DNA of 17,583 bases. Source: Candidatus Altimarinota bacterium (GTDB taxonomy: Bacteria > Patescibacteriota > Gracilibacteria > UBA4473). The stretch lies in assembly GCA_905478675.1 (NCBI GenBank), contig CAJQJI010000111.1, positions 1 to 17,583 of the forward strand. The letters run 5' to 3'. Position 1 is the stretch's first letter, and every line of letters starts with the position of its first letter. Below, piece after piece: positions 7,141-15,069 of the stretch. The translations under genes were made by a program, and so were the position numbers. The notes beneath the pieces are model-generated. The model was not told where the DNA came from and made no database searches. It worked only from the letters and a program-made list of their open reading frames with translations.

Positions 7141-7156
7141 AAGGTAAATTAACCTT
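7141..7156. promoter_or_regulatory. Near-perfect 16-bp palindrome upstream of the AI-2E family gene
   Basis: AAGGTAAATTAACCTT is self-complementary apart from one central base pair. It begins 2 nt after a TTGACC (7134-7139) that could serve as -35, and it ends 27 nt before the ATG at 7184. Its size and position fit an operator for a dimeric repressor, but no regulator is visible and chance is possible in AT-rich DNA. Confidence 0.3.
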
Positions 7157-7183
7157 AATTTTAAACAGACCTAATAAATAAAA

Positions 7184-8299
7184 ATGAACTCTAAAAATCT
7201 GTTTGCCAATATATTCTATTTTTTCGGTTCTTTTATTTTTATCGGCTACCTACTACACGTCGGCAAACCGTTTCTACAGCCGTTTATTATCGCTGTTGTT
7301 TTTTGGTATCTTATTATTTCATTCGCCAAGGTGCTGAATCATAAATACAAAAAATTCCAACTACCAGAGCCTTTAACCCTCCCGTTAGCTATTATCATGT
7401 GTGGCGTTTTTGTTTGGATTACCAGCAGCATTATTGGAAACAATATTGGTCAAATTAATGCCAAAATTCCCGAATACACTACAAATCTAACGGCTATAAC
7501 CCAAAGCGCTATTGACCTCTATGCGCCAAACTCAGAACTAGAAGCGAGTTCTTTTTTAAATGCGAACCTCATTAATAATCTCGACTTAAAAGGCCTTGCC
7601 AGCGACGCGGCTAAAACCGCTGGGGGCTTAGCTGGGAAGACCATCCTGATTGTTATTTATGTGCTTTTTTTACTGATAGAATACAAAAAAATACCCGAAA
7701 AATTAGAACGCATCACCGCCAAAGGACGAAACTACAGTCGCACGGTTGATATTTTAAAAGACATCTCGCAAGACCTTAACTCTTATTTTAAAATTAAAGC
7801 CGTTGCCAGTGTAGCCACAGGCCTGCTGAGCTACCTTGTACTCCTGTTTTTTGATATAGATTTTGCCGCCTTTTGGGCCTTATTAATTTTTTTACTAAAC
7901 TTTATTCCAACAGTTGGTTCAATTATTGCTACGGCTTTCCCGGTCCTTGTGGCGCTCGTTCAGTTTGGAGGCGGCTATCAATTTTTTGTCATCGGTGGCA
8001 TCTTAATCTTCATTCAAATCCTCATTGGTAGTATTTTAGAACCGCGCTACCAAGGCAACACTTTAAACATCAGCCCACTGGTAATAATTTTATCACTTGC
8101 TTTTTGGGCCACTATTTGGGGTATTTTGGGGGCGCTTTTATGTATCCCTATTATGGCAATTTTAAATATTATTCTGTCTAAATTTGAATCAACCCAATGG
8201 GTCTCACTTATGATTTCTGCCGACGGTGAAGGCAAGGGTTACCAAAATTTCAAATGGCACAAGCAACTCAAAAAACACGTACGAAAACTACGAAAATAA
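7184..8299 (+). CDS. AI-2E family transporter (PerM/TqsA-like membrane protein)
   Basis: Polytopic inner-membrane protein of the family once called UPF0118, whose members are linked to export of autoinducer-2 (TqsA), Na+/H+ antiport or other substrates. It is 371 aa. Hydrophobic segments lie at about 9-27, 31-49 and 64-85, then a soluble loop (about 86-148), a segment at 150-166, and a C-terminal cluster at about 203-330. Family signatures are FLLNFIPTVGSI near 235-246 and EPRYQGNTLNISPLVIILS near 286-304, followed by FWATIWGILGALLCIPIMA. The tail is short and basic (KQLKKHVRKLRK), fitting a cytoplasmic end. It starts with ATG and no Shine-Dalgarno sequence, and converges on tyrS with an 11-nt gap. 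The substrate cannot be inferred from context. Confidence 0.92.
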   Translation: MNSKNLFANIFYFFGSFIFIGYLLHVGKPFLQPFIIAVVFWYLIISFAKVLNHKYKKFQLPEPLTLPLAIIMCGVFVWITSSIIGNNIGQINAKIPEYTTNLTAITQSAIDLYAPNSELEASSFLNANLINNLDLKGLASDAAKTAGGLAGKTILIVIYVLFLLIEYKKIPEKLERITAKGRNYSRTVDILKDISQDLNSYFKIKAVASVATGLLSYLVLLFFDIDFAAFWALLIFLLNFIPTVGSIIATAFPVLVALVQFGGGYQFFVIGGILIFIQILIGSILEPRYQGNTLNISPLVIILSLAFWATIWGILGALLCIPIMAILNIILSKFESTQWVSLMISADGEGKGYQNFKWHKQLKKHVRKLRK

Positions 8300-8310
8300 A
8301 CGCTTTTCAA

Positions 8311-9483
8311 CTAGCTTGTAACCGAAGCGAACTTACGTTTTCCCACCTTTAAAACTTGGGACTCAGACGATAAAACGACTTCCGCTTTAGGATCTTCTAT
8401 TTTTTCCCCATCAAGTGAAACCCCGCCTTGTTCAACTATACGGCGCGCTTCCCCATTCGAAGCGGCAAAACCACAAGTTTTAGTAATTAAATCAAGAATT
8501 CCAATCGAAGACCCCCCAACACTGAACGCTGGCATATCAGTTGGTACTTCATGTTTTACAAACTTGGTTACAAAGTCTTGGTACGCGCTTTCCGCGTCGG
8601 CCGCTGAATGTAACCACGTTACAATATGCTTCGCTAGTTTCACCTTAGCATCACGCGGAGAACTTTTAATTAACGCCGCCGCGTCAGCTAAATCTTCAGT
8701 GGTGAAAATTTCAAAATAAGTCAGCATTTCTGCATCTTTCATGCTCATAATTTTTCCAAACATTTCGTTTGGGGCTTCATCTAAAGCAATGTAATTGCCG
8801 TAGGATTTACTCATTTTACGGCCATCGGTTCCGTTAATAATTGGATTCGCAATAACCCATTTTTCTTTTTGTTTGTACTGCCGCAAAAGCGTTCGCCCCA
8901 TTAACATATTAAAGGTTTGATCTGTACCGCCGAGTTCTAAATCGACTTCCATGGCCACCGAATCGTATCCCTGCAAAAGGGGGTACATAATTTCATGTCC
9001 ATGAATCGGTTTTCCGGCTTTTAAACGATCTTGAAACATATCTCGTTCCATCAGTTGCTGCACCGTTACATTCGCCATCAGCTTAACCATATCAGCGTAG
9101 GTTAACGCATCTAACCAATCGCCGTTATATTTGATTTCAATGGTTGAAAAATCCAAAACTTTCTCGGCTTGCCGTTTCCAATCTTCAAAATTAGCCTTAA
9201 TTTCTTCGTCTGTCAGCATTGGCCGAGTTGAATCTTTCCCGGTTGGGTCACCAATTCGAACGGTTCCATTTCCAATTAGCAAAATGACCTCATGACCTAG
9301 ATCGGCAAATTGTTGCAGTTTTCGTAATTGCACGGCGTGCCCTAAAGTTAAATGCGCTCCGGTCGGATCAATCCCCAAATACAAACGAATTTTTCGCTCA
9401 GACATTAGCTTGGCTAACGTTTCTTTTTTAGGCAAAACTTCAGCCACTCCACGCGTTAAAACTTGATCAACAGATAAGGTCAT
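8311..9483 (-). CDS. tyrS: Tyrosyl-tRNA synthetase (TyrS2/TyrZ-like, with S4 domain)
   Basis: Class I aminoacyl-tRNA synthetase that activates tyrosine with ATP and charges tRNA-Tyr; cytosolic. It is 390 aa. The HIGH-type motif is HLTLGH at 44-49 in GIDPTGAHLTLGH, and KMSKS is exact at 223-227. IGDPTGK follows the Rossmann core as in the TyrZ subfamily. LGGTDQTFNM (184-193) lies in the tyrosine and adenylate pocket region. The C-terminal S4 RNA-binding domain spans about 326-385 (EARRIVEQGGVSLDGEKI). It is divergent from the PAP2-kinase fusion, with only 65 nt between the starts. ATG start, TAG stop, no Shine-Dalgarno. Confidence 0.96.
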   Translation of the reverse strand: MTLSVDQVLTRGVAEVLPKKETLAKLMSERKIRLYLGIDPTGAHLTLGHAVQLRKLQQFADLGHEVILLIGNGTVRIGDPTGKDSTRPMLTDEEIKANFEDWKRQAEKVLDFSTIEIKYNGDWLDALTYADMVKLMANVTVQQLMERDMFQDRLKAGKPIHGHEIMYPLLQGYDSVAMEVDLELGGTDQTFNMLMGRTLLRQYKQKEKWVIANPIINGTDGRKMSKSYGNYIALDEAPNEMFGKIMSMKDAEMLTYFEIFTTEDLADAAALIKSSPRDAKVKLAKHIVTWLHSAADAESAYQDFVTKFVKHEVPTDMPAFSVGGSSIGILDLITKTCGFAASNGEARRIVEQGGVSLDGEKIEDPKAEVVLSSESQVLKVGKRKFASVTS

Positions 9484-9548
9484 ATAAATTACTTAGTTGG
9501 CAATATTCTAGCGATTGTTCCTAAAAAGACTACTCTTTTACGCAGACC

Positions 9549-10754
9549 ATGAAGTTATTTATTGAAGCCTTAAAACTCACTAATTACCAAGCCCCTGAAC
9601 GGGAGTTTTATTACTGGCTCCTCCTTGGAGTGTTTTTAATACCCTTTGGTTTTTGGCTCGACACTCAAGTCTTTGCCTACATCGTGCAATGGCAAACCCC
9701 AATTTTAAACACACTAATTGTGTTTTTAACCGAATACGTCATTTACGCGCTGCTTGGCTTATTTGGGATCGCCACCTTGTACCGAGTCTGGAACAGCGAA
9801 AACCACCAGAGCCAATTAGTACCTGGCTGTTTTGCCGTGCTGGCAGCGGGGATTGCCGCCTACGTTTTAAAATCCTATTTTGCCATCCCTCGCCCCTACT
9901 TGGAAATGGCGTTAACCCCACTCGTCCCTGGACACTCTTACAGTTTTCCCTCAGGGCACACGGCCGTGGCCTTTGCCTTACTTATCCCCTTGTGGCGTAT
10001 TAATAAATGGCTGGGTTTAAGCTGGCTTACTTTCGCTTTAGCGGTTGGCTTTGCCCGAGTCTATGAGTTTGTCCACTTTCCTTCCGATATCGCCGCTGGT
10101 GTTATTTTAGGCGGCCTGGTCGGTGCCATATTTTCTCATAAAGAAAGCCTCAAGCTGTTTAAAGTCCTCTGGCAAGAACTTGAATTTCGTCGCCAAAGTT
10201 TTCATTTTGCTTGTGGTTTTCTCTGCGTATTTCTGCACTGGGCCGGAGCGCTTCGCTTACGAGCCATTGCGTTTGTGCTCGTTGTGGGGCTTATTATTTC
10301 TTTTATTGCGCAGTACAAAAAATTCCCCTTACTAGGGAAAATTCTCGCATCCTTTGATCGTCCAAGAGATATGAATTTCCCCGGTCGTGGTGCTTTTTAC
10401 TTTTGTTTAGGCGTGTTTTTGACCTTCCTCCTTTTTCAAAAAGAACACATAAATATCGCCTACGCCGCGATATTAATCTTGGCGGTCGGGGATAGTTTGA
10501 ATCATTTATTTGCGAGTCAGGTTTACAAATACGGACTCCCTTGGAATCGAAGAAAAAACATTGTCGGCATTATGACCGGGATTCTTATGGGGACGTTAGC
10601 GGCCCAATTTTTTGTCCCAATTCTCCCCGCTTTTCTGGCCAGTACTGTCGCTATTACCGCTGAAACCGTCCCTTGGCGCGTTGGAAAATTCTATTTAGAT
10701 GATAACCTCTTAGTACCGCTAATTTCCGGCACGTTGTTATGGTTGATGATTTAA
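9549..10754 (+). CDS. Fusion: PAP2 lipid phosphatase + SEC59/DGK1-like polyprenol kinase domain
   Basis: A 401-aa polytopic membrane protein with two catalytic modules. N-terminal (about 1-200) is a PAP2 phosphatase with the full signature: K108-x6-R115-P116 (KSYFAIPRP), P134-S-G-H137, and R170-x5-H176 followed by PSD. C-terminal (about 212-401) resembles CTP-dependent dolichol/phytol/diacylglycerol kinases (SEC59, VTE5, DGK1): RRQSFHFACG (H219), PGRGAFYFCLG (R280), VGDSLNHLFA (G314, D315), a K-x-x-G at 337-340 and a terminal AETVPW...LDDNLLVPL (E372, D384, D385, N386). The family reading of the second half is from motif memory. Likely role: making undecaprenyl phosphate both by dephosphorylating undecaprenyl diphosphate and by phosphorylating undecaprenol. 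The frame is continuous with no internal start needed. Its TAA overlaps the stop of the convergent gene. Confidence 0.85.
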   Translation: MKLFIEALKLTNYQAPEREFYYWLLLGVFLIPFGFWLDTQVFAYIVQWQTPILNTLIVFLTEYVIYALLGLFGIATLYRVWNSENHQSQLVPGCFAVLAAGIAAYVLKSYFAIPRPYLEMALTPLVPGHSYSFPSGHTAVAFALLIPLWRINKWLGLSWLTFALAVGFARVYEFVHFPSDIAAGVILGGLVGAIFSHKESLKLFKVLWQELEFRRQSFHFACGFLCVFLHWAGALRLRAIAFVLVVGLIISFIAQYKKFPLLGKILASFDRPRDMNFPGRGAFYFCLGVFLTFLLFQKEHINIAYAAILILAVGDSLNHLFASQVYKYGLPWNRRKNIVGIMTGILMGTLAAQFFVPILPAFLASTVAITAETVPWRVGKFYLDDNLLVPLISGTLLWLMI

Positions 10755-12019
10755 GAACAAACTAAAGAATCTGTTTTTAAATTTGTTTTAAAGGATCGTT
10801 CTGCTGAAATTTCTACTATACAAGCCCCCTTCTTTTCTACTTTTACCAGCACTAAATCATTAAACCTATCGGGGCCGTTTTCGCTACCGCCAGCCTTGTT
10901 AACTTGAAACAAAAAGACCCAAGCCTCGTTTTGATAATACCAGTCTCGGAGACTTGAACTTAAGTACGTCGTCGCATCGGGGTTTGCCCGACTCCATTCA
11001 TAAAAATCTATTACATCGTAGCCTGGATACCCCGCTTCTTCTGGGCTTGGCTGGGTATAAAATTTTACACGCGATAGATACGGTTCATGGGCGATCGTTT
11101 CTGCTATTTTTTTAGCCGATTGATAATCTTTCATATCCGCACTGGCATAACCAATTGGAGAGAGGGCTTCAAAATCAGTTGCGCCTCTTTTCAAAGGATT
11201 CCCGCAAACTCTAAGCTTCCCCGAGAACGGGGCTACAAGCTCATATTCAAGACATTTTTTATCTCCCTCGTCTTGCCACTCTCCATTAGTTTTCACAAAA
11301 TCTTGCATATTGAAAACACCTCTCCCGTGCTGCACTCCTAACGTCTCAGCGATATTATGCATCACTAGGCTAAACACTTCGTTTTTTAAGGCTTCTAAAT
11401 TTGGCGTCCCAATAATTTCAAAATTTTTGGAGCGAATCGTTTTCAATACTTGAGGTTCTGGGTCTAAGCGCATCATTCGTCCCAGAAGCGAAAAATCTGC
11501 CTGATCGTAAAAAACCGATTCTAAATAATACTCGCCTGGTTGCACTTCACACCACGTGGGCGCGTCCGTTGGGGCGCAACCCACTTGCCCTGTACGCCAA
11601 CTTAGTTCTCCGTTTTTTTCATGAACCACAATGGGCTTTAAGGTAATCGGGCCTGTCGCCCCGTTATAATTAGAACGTTCGTTCTCCGATACGTTTCGCA
11701 CTAAATTTATCACTAATCCCGAAACTTTATCGACGGAATCTAGCCCCCACTCAACTTGAATAATTTCCCCTAAATCAACCACTTCACTTGGATTTAAAAT
11801 TCGTAAAAAATCCGTCGCCGCAAGGGCTTCAATCTTGGTAGCGGACTCTTCACTCTTTATCTTAGAAGCAAAACTTTCGCCTGTTATAATTGCTACTTCT
11901 TTTGGTTCGGGTGCCTGCGCGGTTTTAACTTCTAATAAAATAAAAAGAATCACGGCAACCATGACTACCACTAAAATCATCGAAATAAGCCCCCTGTGAG
12001 ATTTAGAAAAAGAAGTCAT
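10751..12019 (-). CDS. Membrane-anchored exported protein with Ig-like domain, function unknown
   Basis: A 422-aa protein with one N-terminal membrane anchor (about residues 11-30) after a short basic head (SKSHRG), so the rest should lie outside the membrane. Residues about 73-205 look like an Ig-fold domain of the Kre9/KNH-like kind: LNPSEVVDLGEIIQVEW opens it, W141 and PGEYYLES lie in the middle, and SKNFEI closes it; this is an inference. The remainder matches no family I know. All six extracytoplasmic cysteines fall in close pairs (148/157, 256/272, 400/421), suggesting three disulfides. The ATG at 12019 is preferred to the upstream in-frame TTG (12037) because a TGCTATAGT promoter lies between them and sets +1 on that ATG. 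It lies 34 nt behind uvrA but seems to have its own promoter. Confidence 0.75.
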   Translation of the reverse strand: MTSFSKSHRGLISMILVVVMVAVILFILLEVKTAQAPEPKEVAIITGESFASKIKSEESATKIEALAATDFLRILNPSEVVDLGEIIQVEWGLDSVDKVSGLVINLVRNVSENERSNYNGATGPITLKPIVVHEKNGELSWRTGQVGCAPTDAPTWCEVQPGEYYLESVFYDQADFSLLGRMMRLDPEPQVLKTIRSKNFEIIGTPNLEALKNEVFSLVMHNIAETLGVQHGRGVFNMQDFVKTNGEWQDEGDKKCLEYELVAPFSGKLRVCGNPLKRGATDFEALSPIGYASADMKDYQSAKKIAETIAHEPYLSRVKFYTQPSPEEAGYPGYDVIDFYEWSRANPDATTYLSSSLRDWYYQNEAWVFLFQVNKAGGSENGPDRFNDLVLVKVEKKGACIVEISAERSFKTNLKTDSLVCS

Positions 12020-12025
12020 GTTTGC

Positions 12026-12034
12026 ACTATAGCA
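12026..12034 (-). promoter_or_regulatory. Extended -10 promoter, leaderless, for the exported protein gene
   Basis: On the minus strand TGCTATAGT contains the extended -10 TG and a TATAGT hexamer whose last T is at 12026. With that T at -7, +1 is 12019, the A of the ATG. No good -35 is visible at 17 nt, which is normal for extended -10 promoters. TGCTATA(A/G)T recurs at 15036-15044 and 16187-16195. Confidence 0.6.
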
Positions 12035-12053
12035 CAAACATGACCGCTCCGCC

Positions 12054-14939
12054 TTATTTCTCCGCGGCGTCAGTAAAAAGACGTTTTAAAAATTCTCCGG
12101 TGTAAGAGCGTTCTACTAACGCTACCTCTTCGGGCGTTCCCGTCGCAATTACTTCCCCTCCAAAATCTCCGCCGTCGGGCCCAATATCAACCAAATGATC
12201 ACAACACTTAATCACATCTAGATTGTGCTCAATCACAATCACTGAATTCCCTTTATCGACTAATTGTTGCAGTACCGTTAGAAGTTTTTTCACGTCAGAA
12301 AAATGAAGCCCGGTGGTGGGTTCATCTAAAACATAAATTGTTTTACCGGTCGATTTTTTCATTAATTCCGTCGCCAATTTCACCCGTTGGGCCTCCCCCC
12401 CAGACAGGGTTGTAGCACTTTGTCCTAATTGAATATAGCCAAGGCCAACTTCCACAATGGCATCTAATTTATGCTTAATATTCGGAAAGTTATCAAAAAA
12501 TTGAGCCCCATCTTCAATCGTCATAGAAAGCACGTCCGCGATTGATTTTCCACGGTAGGTAATTTCTAAGGTTTCATCGTTATATCGTTGCCCATTACAC
12601 ACTTCACACGGCACAAAGACGTCTGGCAAAAAGTGCATCTCAATTTTCTTGATACCATCACCACTACAGGCCTCACAACGCCCGCCTTTTACATTAAACG
12701 AGAAACGCCCCGCATTATAACCTCGTAGCCGCGCTTCTGGCGTAGCCGCAAATACATCACGAACATCGGTAAAGACGCCGGTATAGGTGGCTGGATTTGA
12801 TCGTGGGGTTCGCCCGATTGGAGATTGATCAATTGAGATCAATTTATCTAACTGCTTAATCCCCGTAATATCGTCATGCGCGCCTGATGGTTTTTTAGCT
12901 CGGTTTAGTTCTCGAGCAAGAGTCGGGACTAAAATTCGGTTAATCAATGACGATTTACCAGACCCTGAAACCCCCGTAATCCCTACAAAACACCCCAAAG
13001 GAATCGTTACATCGACGTTTTTTAAATTGTTTTCACGAGCATTAGTAATCTCTAATTGCCCCATTGATTTTCGTCGTACGCGTGGCGTACGAATAGATTT
13101 ACGACCAAATAAAAAGTCAGCGGTTTCACTCTTACATTCTTCCATCTCGGCCATCGTTCCGGCAAACACCAACTTCCCCCCATGGGCTCCCGCTTTTGGT
13201 CCAATTTCAATAATATGGTCTGCGGCTCGCATGGTATCTTCGTCGTGTTCTACCACGAGCACGGTGTTTCCTAAATCTCGCAAATGTTCCAGTGTGCCAA
13301 TTAAACGATCATTATCTCGTTGGTGTAACCCAATCGAAGGTTCATCAAGGACGTATAAAACCCCTTGTAACTGAGAACCAATTTGTGTGGCCAAACGAAT
13401 CCGTTGCGCTTCTCCACCAGACAACGTGTTTGCGGTTCGAGACAGATTTAAATAGCTTAAACCAACGTTTTCTAAAAAACTTAATCGATCCGTAATTTCT
13501 TTTTGAATCGGTCGGACAATATCCTCTGTTTCTGGCGTTATTTCTACACTCTGCATCCAGTTTTTTAAATTTGGTACGGCCATTTGGCACACATCATGTA
13601 CCGTCTCTTCCCCCACAAATACGTTCCGCCCATAAACACCTAAACGAGCCCCACCACAAATTTGGCAGGTGGTTTCGATCATAAATTCTTCTAGCTTTTT
13701 ACGTACAAAATCTGAATCCGATTCATTAAATCTTTTCTCTGTTTGAGAGACTAAACCTTCAAACTGGCTTTCGGTAGTTTTACCACTAAAGGCCCCCTTC
13801 AATTTTATATTAAATTTTTGTTTGCCAAACCCTTTGAAAAGTAAATCCATGACTTCTGGTTTAATTTTCCCCATCGGTTGATCGAGTGTAAAATCATGCT
13901 CTTTTCCAATCGCCTCTAACACCGCTAAGTACCAAGTTTGTGAATTGGCCCCTAAACTCGCCCACGGTAAAATCCCGCCTTCTCGAATTGAGAGTTTTGG
14001 ATTAATAGAAGCCTCTCTATTCAGTTCCAGACGATACCCTAAACCATGACAAGCTTCACAGGCTCCATGCGGAGAATTGAAAGAAAACAATCGTGGCTCA
14101 ATCGCTGGGAATGAAAATCCAGTTTCTGGATCAGACAAATTCTCTGAAAATAAATGATCGGTTTCATCCGCAATACGATGCGCCATCATAATGCCTTCAC
14201 CGTACTTTAAGGCCGTTTCAATTGAATCGAGCACCCGTAAACGATCGTTATTTTTTTCTTCTACTTGGCTGCCATCAGACAGTTCTACCACTTTTTTGGA
14301 ATAATCTGATTTCACTAAACGATCCACCACGATTTCAATATGGTGTTTCTTTTTTGGATCGAGTTCAATGTCTTCATTAATGGTGTGCATGTGTCCATCA
14401 ATTCGTAAACGGACAAATCCCGCTTTTTGAATTTTTTCTAAGACGTCTCGGTGTTCGCCTTTTTTACCATTCACTACCGGTGACAAAATCATGTACTTCT
14501 CTTCATCCTCCCATTTTTGTAAGTGATCTACAATTTGAGCGGGCGTTTGTTTTTCTAATTTTCGACCAGACTCTGGATGCCGAGGCACTCCCACCTTCGC
14601 GAAAAGTAAACGTAGGTAATCATAGATCTCCGTCACCGTGCCTACGGTTGAACGTGGATTTCGGGGCGCGGTTTTTTGGTCGATTGAAATAGCCGGGCTT
14701 AAACCTTCAATCGATTCTACTTCTGGTTTTTCTTGCAGCTGTAAAAATTGACGAGCATAGGTCGAAAGACTTTCAACGTAACGGCGTTGCCCTTCGGCGT
14801 AAATCGTATCGAAGGCTAAACTTGATTTCCCTGACCCCGAAACTCCAGTCACCACCGTTAACTTCTCTCGAGGAATTTCTACATCCACATTTTTTAAATT
14901 GTGCATTTTAGCGCCGCGAACGATGATCTTTTTAGACAT
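12054..14939 (-). CDS. uvrA: UvrABC excinuclease subunit A
   Basis: DNA-damage recognition ATPase of nucleotide excision repair; it dimerises and loads UvrB on lesions. It is 961 aa from the ATG at 14939 (E. coli 940). First Walker A GVSGSGKS at 32-39 is followed by YVESLSTYARQF and the UvrB-binding region. The first zinc module uses CEAC and CQIC pairs, then the first ABC signature LSGGEAQR and Walker B YVLDEPS. The second Walker A GVSGSGKS centres on K662, followed by a zinc finger (CEAC ... CEVC), a second LSGGEAQR and YVLDEPT. All key motifs are intact. The upstream in-frame Met at 15029 would add 30 non-conserved residues and overlap the promoter, so MSKKIIVRGA is the likely start. No Shine-Dalgarno and no recognisable LexA box. 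Confidence 0.98.
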   Translation of the reverse strand: MSKKIIVRGAKMHNLKNVDVEIPREKLTVVTGVSGSGKSSLAFDTIYAEGQRRYVESLSTYARQFLQLQEKPEVESIEGLSPAISIDQKTAPRNPRSTVGTVTEIYDYLRLLFAKVGVPRHPESGRKLEKQTPAQIVDHLQKWEDEEKYMILSPVVNGKKGEHRDVLEKIQKAGFVRLRIDGHMHTINEDIELDPKKKHHIEIVVDRLVKSDYSKKVVELSDGSQVEEKNNDRLRVLDSIETALKYGEGIMMAHRIADETDHLFSENLSDPETGFSFPAIEPRLFSFNSPHGACEACHGLGYRLELNREASINPKLSIREGGILPWASLGANSQTWYLAVLEAIGKEHDFTLDQPMGKIKPEVMDLLFKGFGKQKFNIKLKGAFSGKTTESQFEGLVSQTEKRFNESDSDFVRKKLEEFMIETTCQICGGARLGVYGRNVFVGEETVHDVCQMAVPNLKNWMQSVEITPETEDIVRPIQKEITDRLSFLENVGLSYLNLSRTANTLSGGEAQRIRLATQIGSQLQGVLYVLDEPSIGLHQRDNDRLIGTLEHLRDLGNTVLVVEHDEDTMRAADHIIEIGPKAGAHGGKLVFAGTMAEMEECKSETADFLFGRKSIRTPRVRRKSMGQLEITNARENNLKNVDVTIPLGCFVGITGVSGSGKSSLINRILVPTLARELNRAKKPSGAHDDITGIKQLDKLISIDQSPIGRTPRSNPATYTGVFTDVRDVFAATPEARLRGYNAGRFSFNVKGGRCEACSGDGIKKIEMHFLPDVFVPCEVCNGQRYNDETLEITYRGKSIADVLSMTIEDGAQFFDNFPNIKHKLDAIVEVGLGYIQLGQSATTLSGGEAQRVKLATELMKKSTGKTIYVLDEPTTGLHFSDVKKLLTVLQQLVDKGNSVIVIEHNLDVIKCCDHLVDIGPDGGDFGGEVIATGTPEEVALVERSYTGEFLKRLFTDAAEK

Positions 14940-15000
14940 AAAAATTTTTGGGGATAAACAAAAAAAGCCGACGGATGTCTCCGCTGCCTTTGCAAGGGCG

Positions 15001-15029
15001 ACCTTAGTATTAACATTGCTAAAAGTCAA
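15001..15029 (-). promoter_or_regulatory. Possible uvrA promoter, overlapping the divergent promoter
   Basis: On the minus strand TTGACT (15029-15024) and TAAGGT (15006-15001) have a 17-nt spacer. The -35 is strong (5 of 6), the -10 weak (3 of 6). Transcription would start near 14994, giving a ~55-nt leader that holds a small CGGA/TCCG hairpin and a T7 run. The -35 falls within the spacer of the plus-strand promoter at 15016-15044. Confidence 0.4.
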
Positions 15030-15044
15030 AAGATTTGCTATAAT
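15016..15044 (+). promoter_or_regulatory. Promoter of the 15070 gene (extended -10)
   Basis: TTGCTA (15016-15021), a 17-nt spacer and a perfect TATAAT (15039-15044) preceded by TGC, giving an extended -10. The start should be near 15051, leaving a ~19-nt leader without a Shine-Dalgarno before the ATG at 15070. Confidence 0.75.
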
Positions 15045-15069
15045 AGTCTATCTCAAAATAAAGTTAAAT

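Noticed and set aside
6908..7141. Minus-strand 77-codon frame across tRNA-Arg
   Set aside because: Its core is only the antisense translation of the tRNA gene, a common false call.
13027..13590. Frames of 67-115 codons on both strands inside uvrA
   Set aside because: They are shadows of uvrA with no start signals and no family features.
14940..15029. 30-residue N-terminal extension of UvrA from 15029
   Set aside because: It precedes the family start MSKKIIVRGA, has no similarity to UvrA and overlaps two promoters.
14940..15030. LexA (SOS) box before uvrA
   Set aside because: No GAAC-N4-GTTC or CTG-N10-CAG site is present in the gap.
14899..15069. Upstream in-frame Met at 14899 for the 15070 gene
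   Set aside because: The extra 57 codons overlap uvrA and the promoter at 15016-15044.
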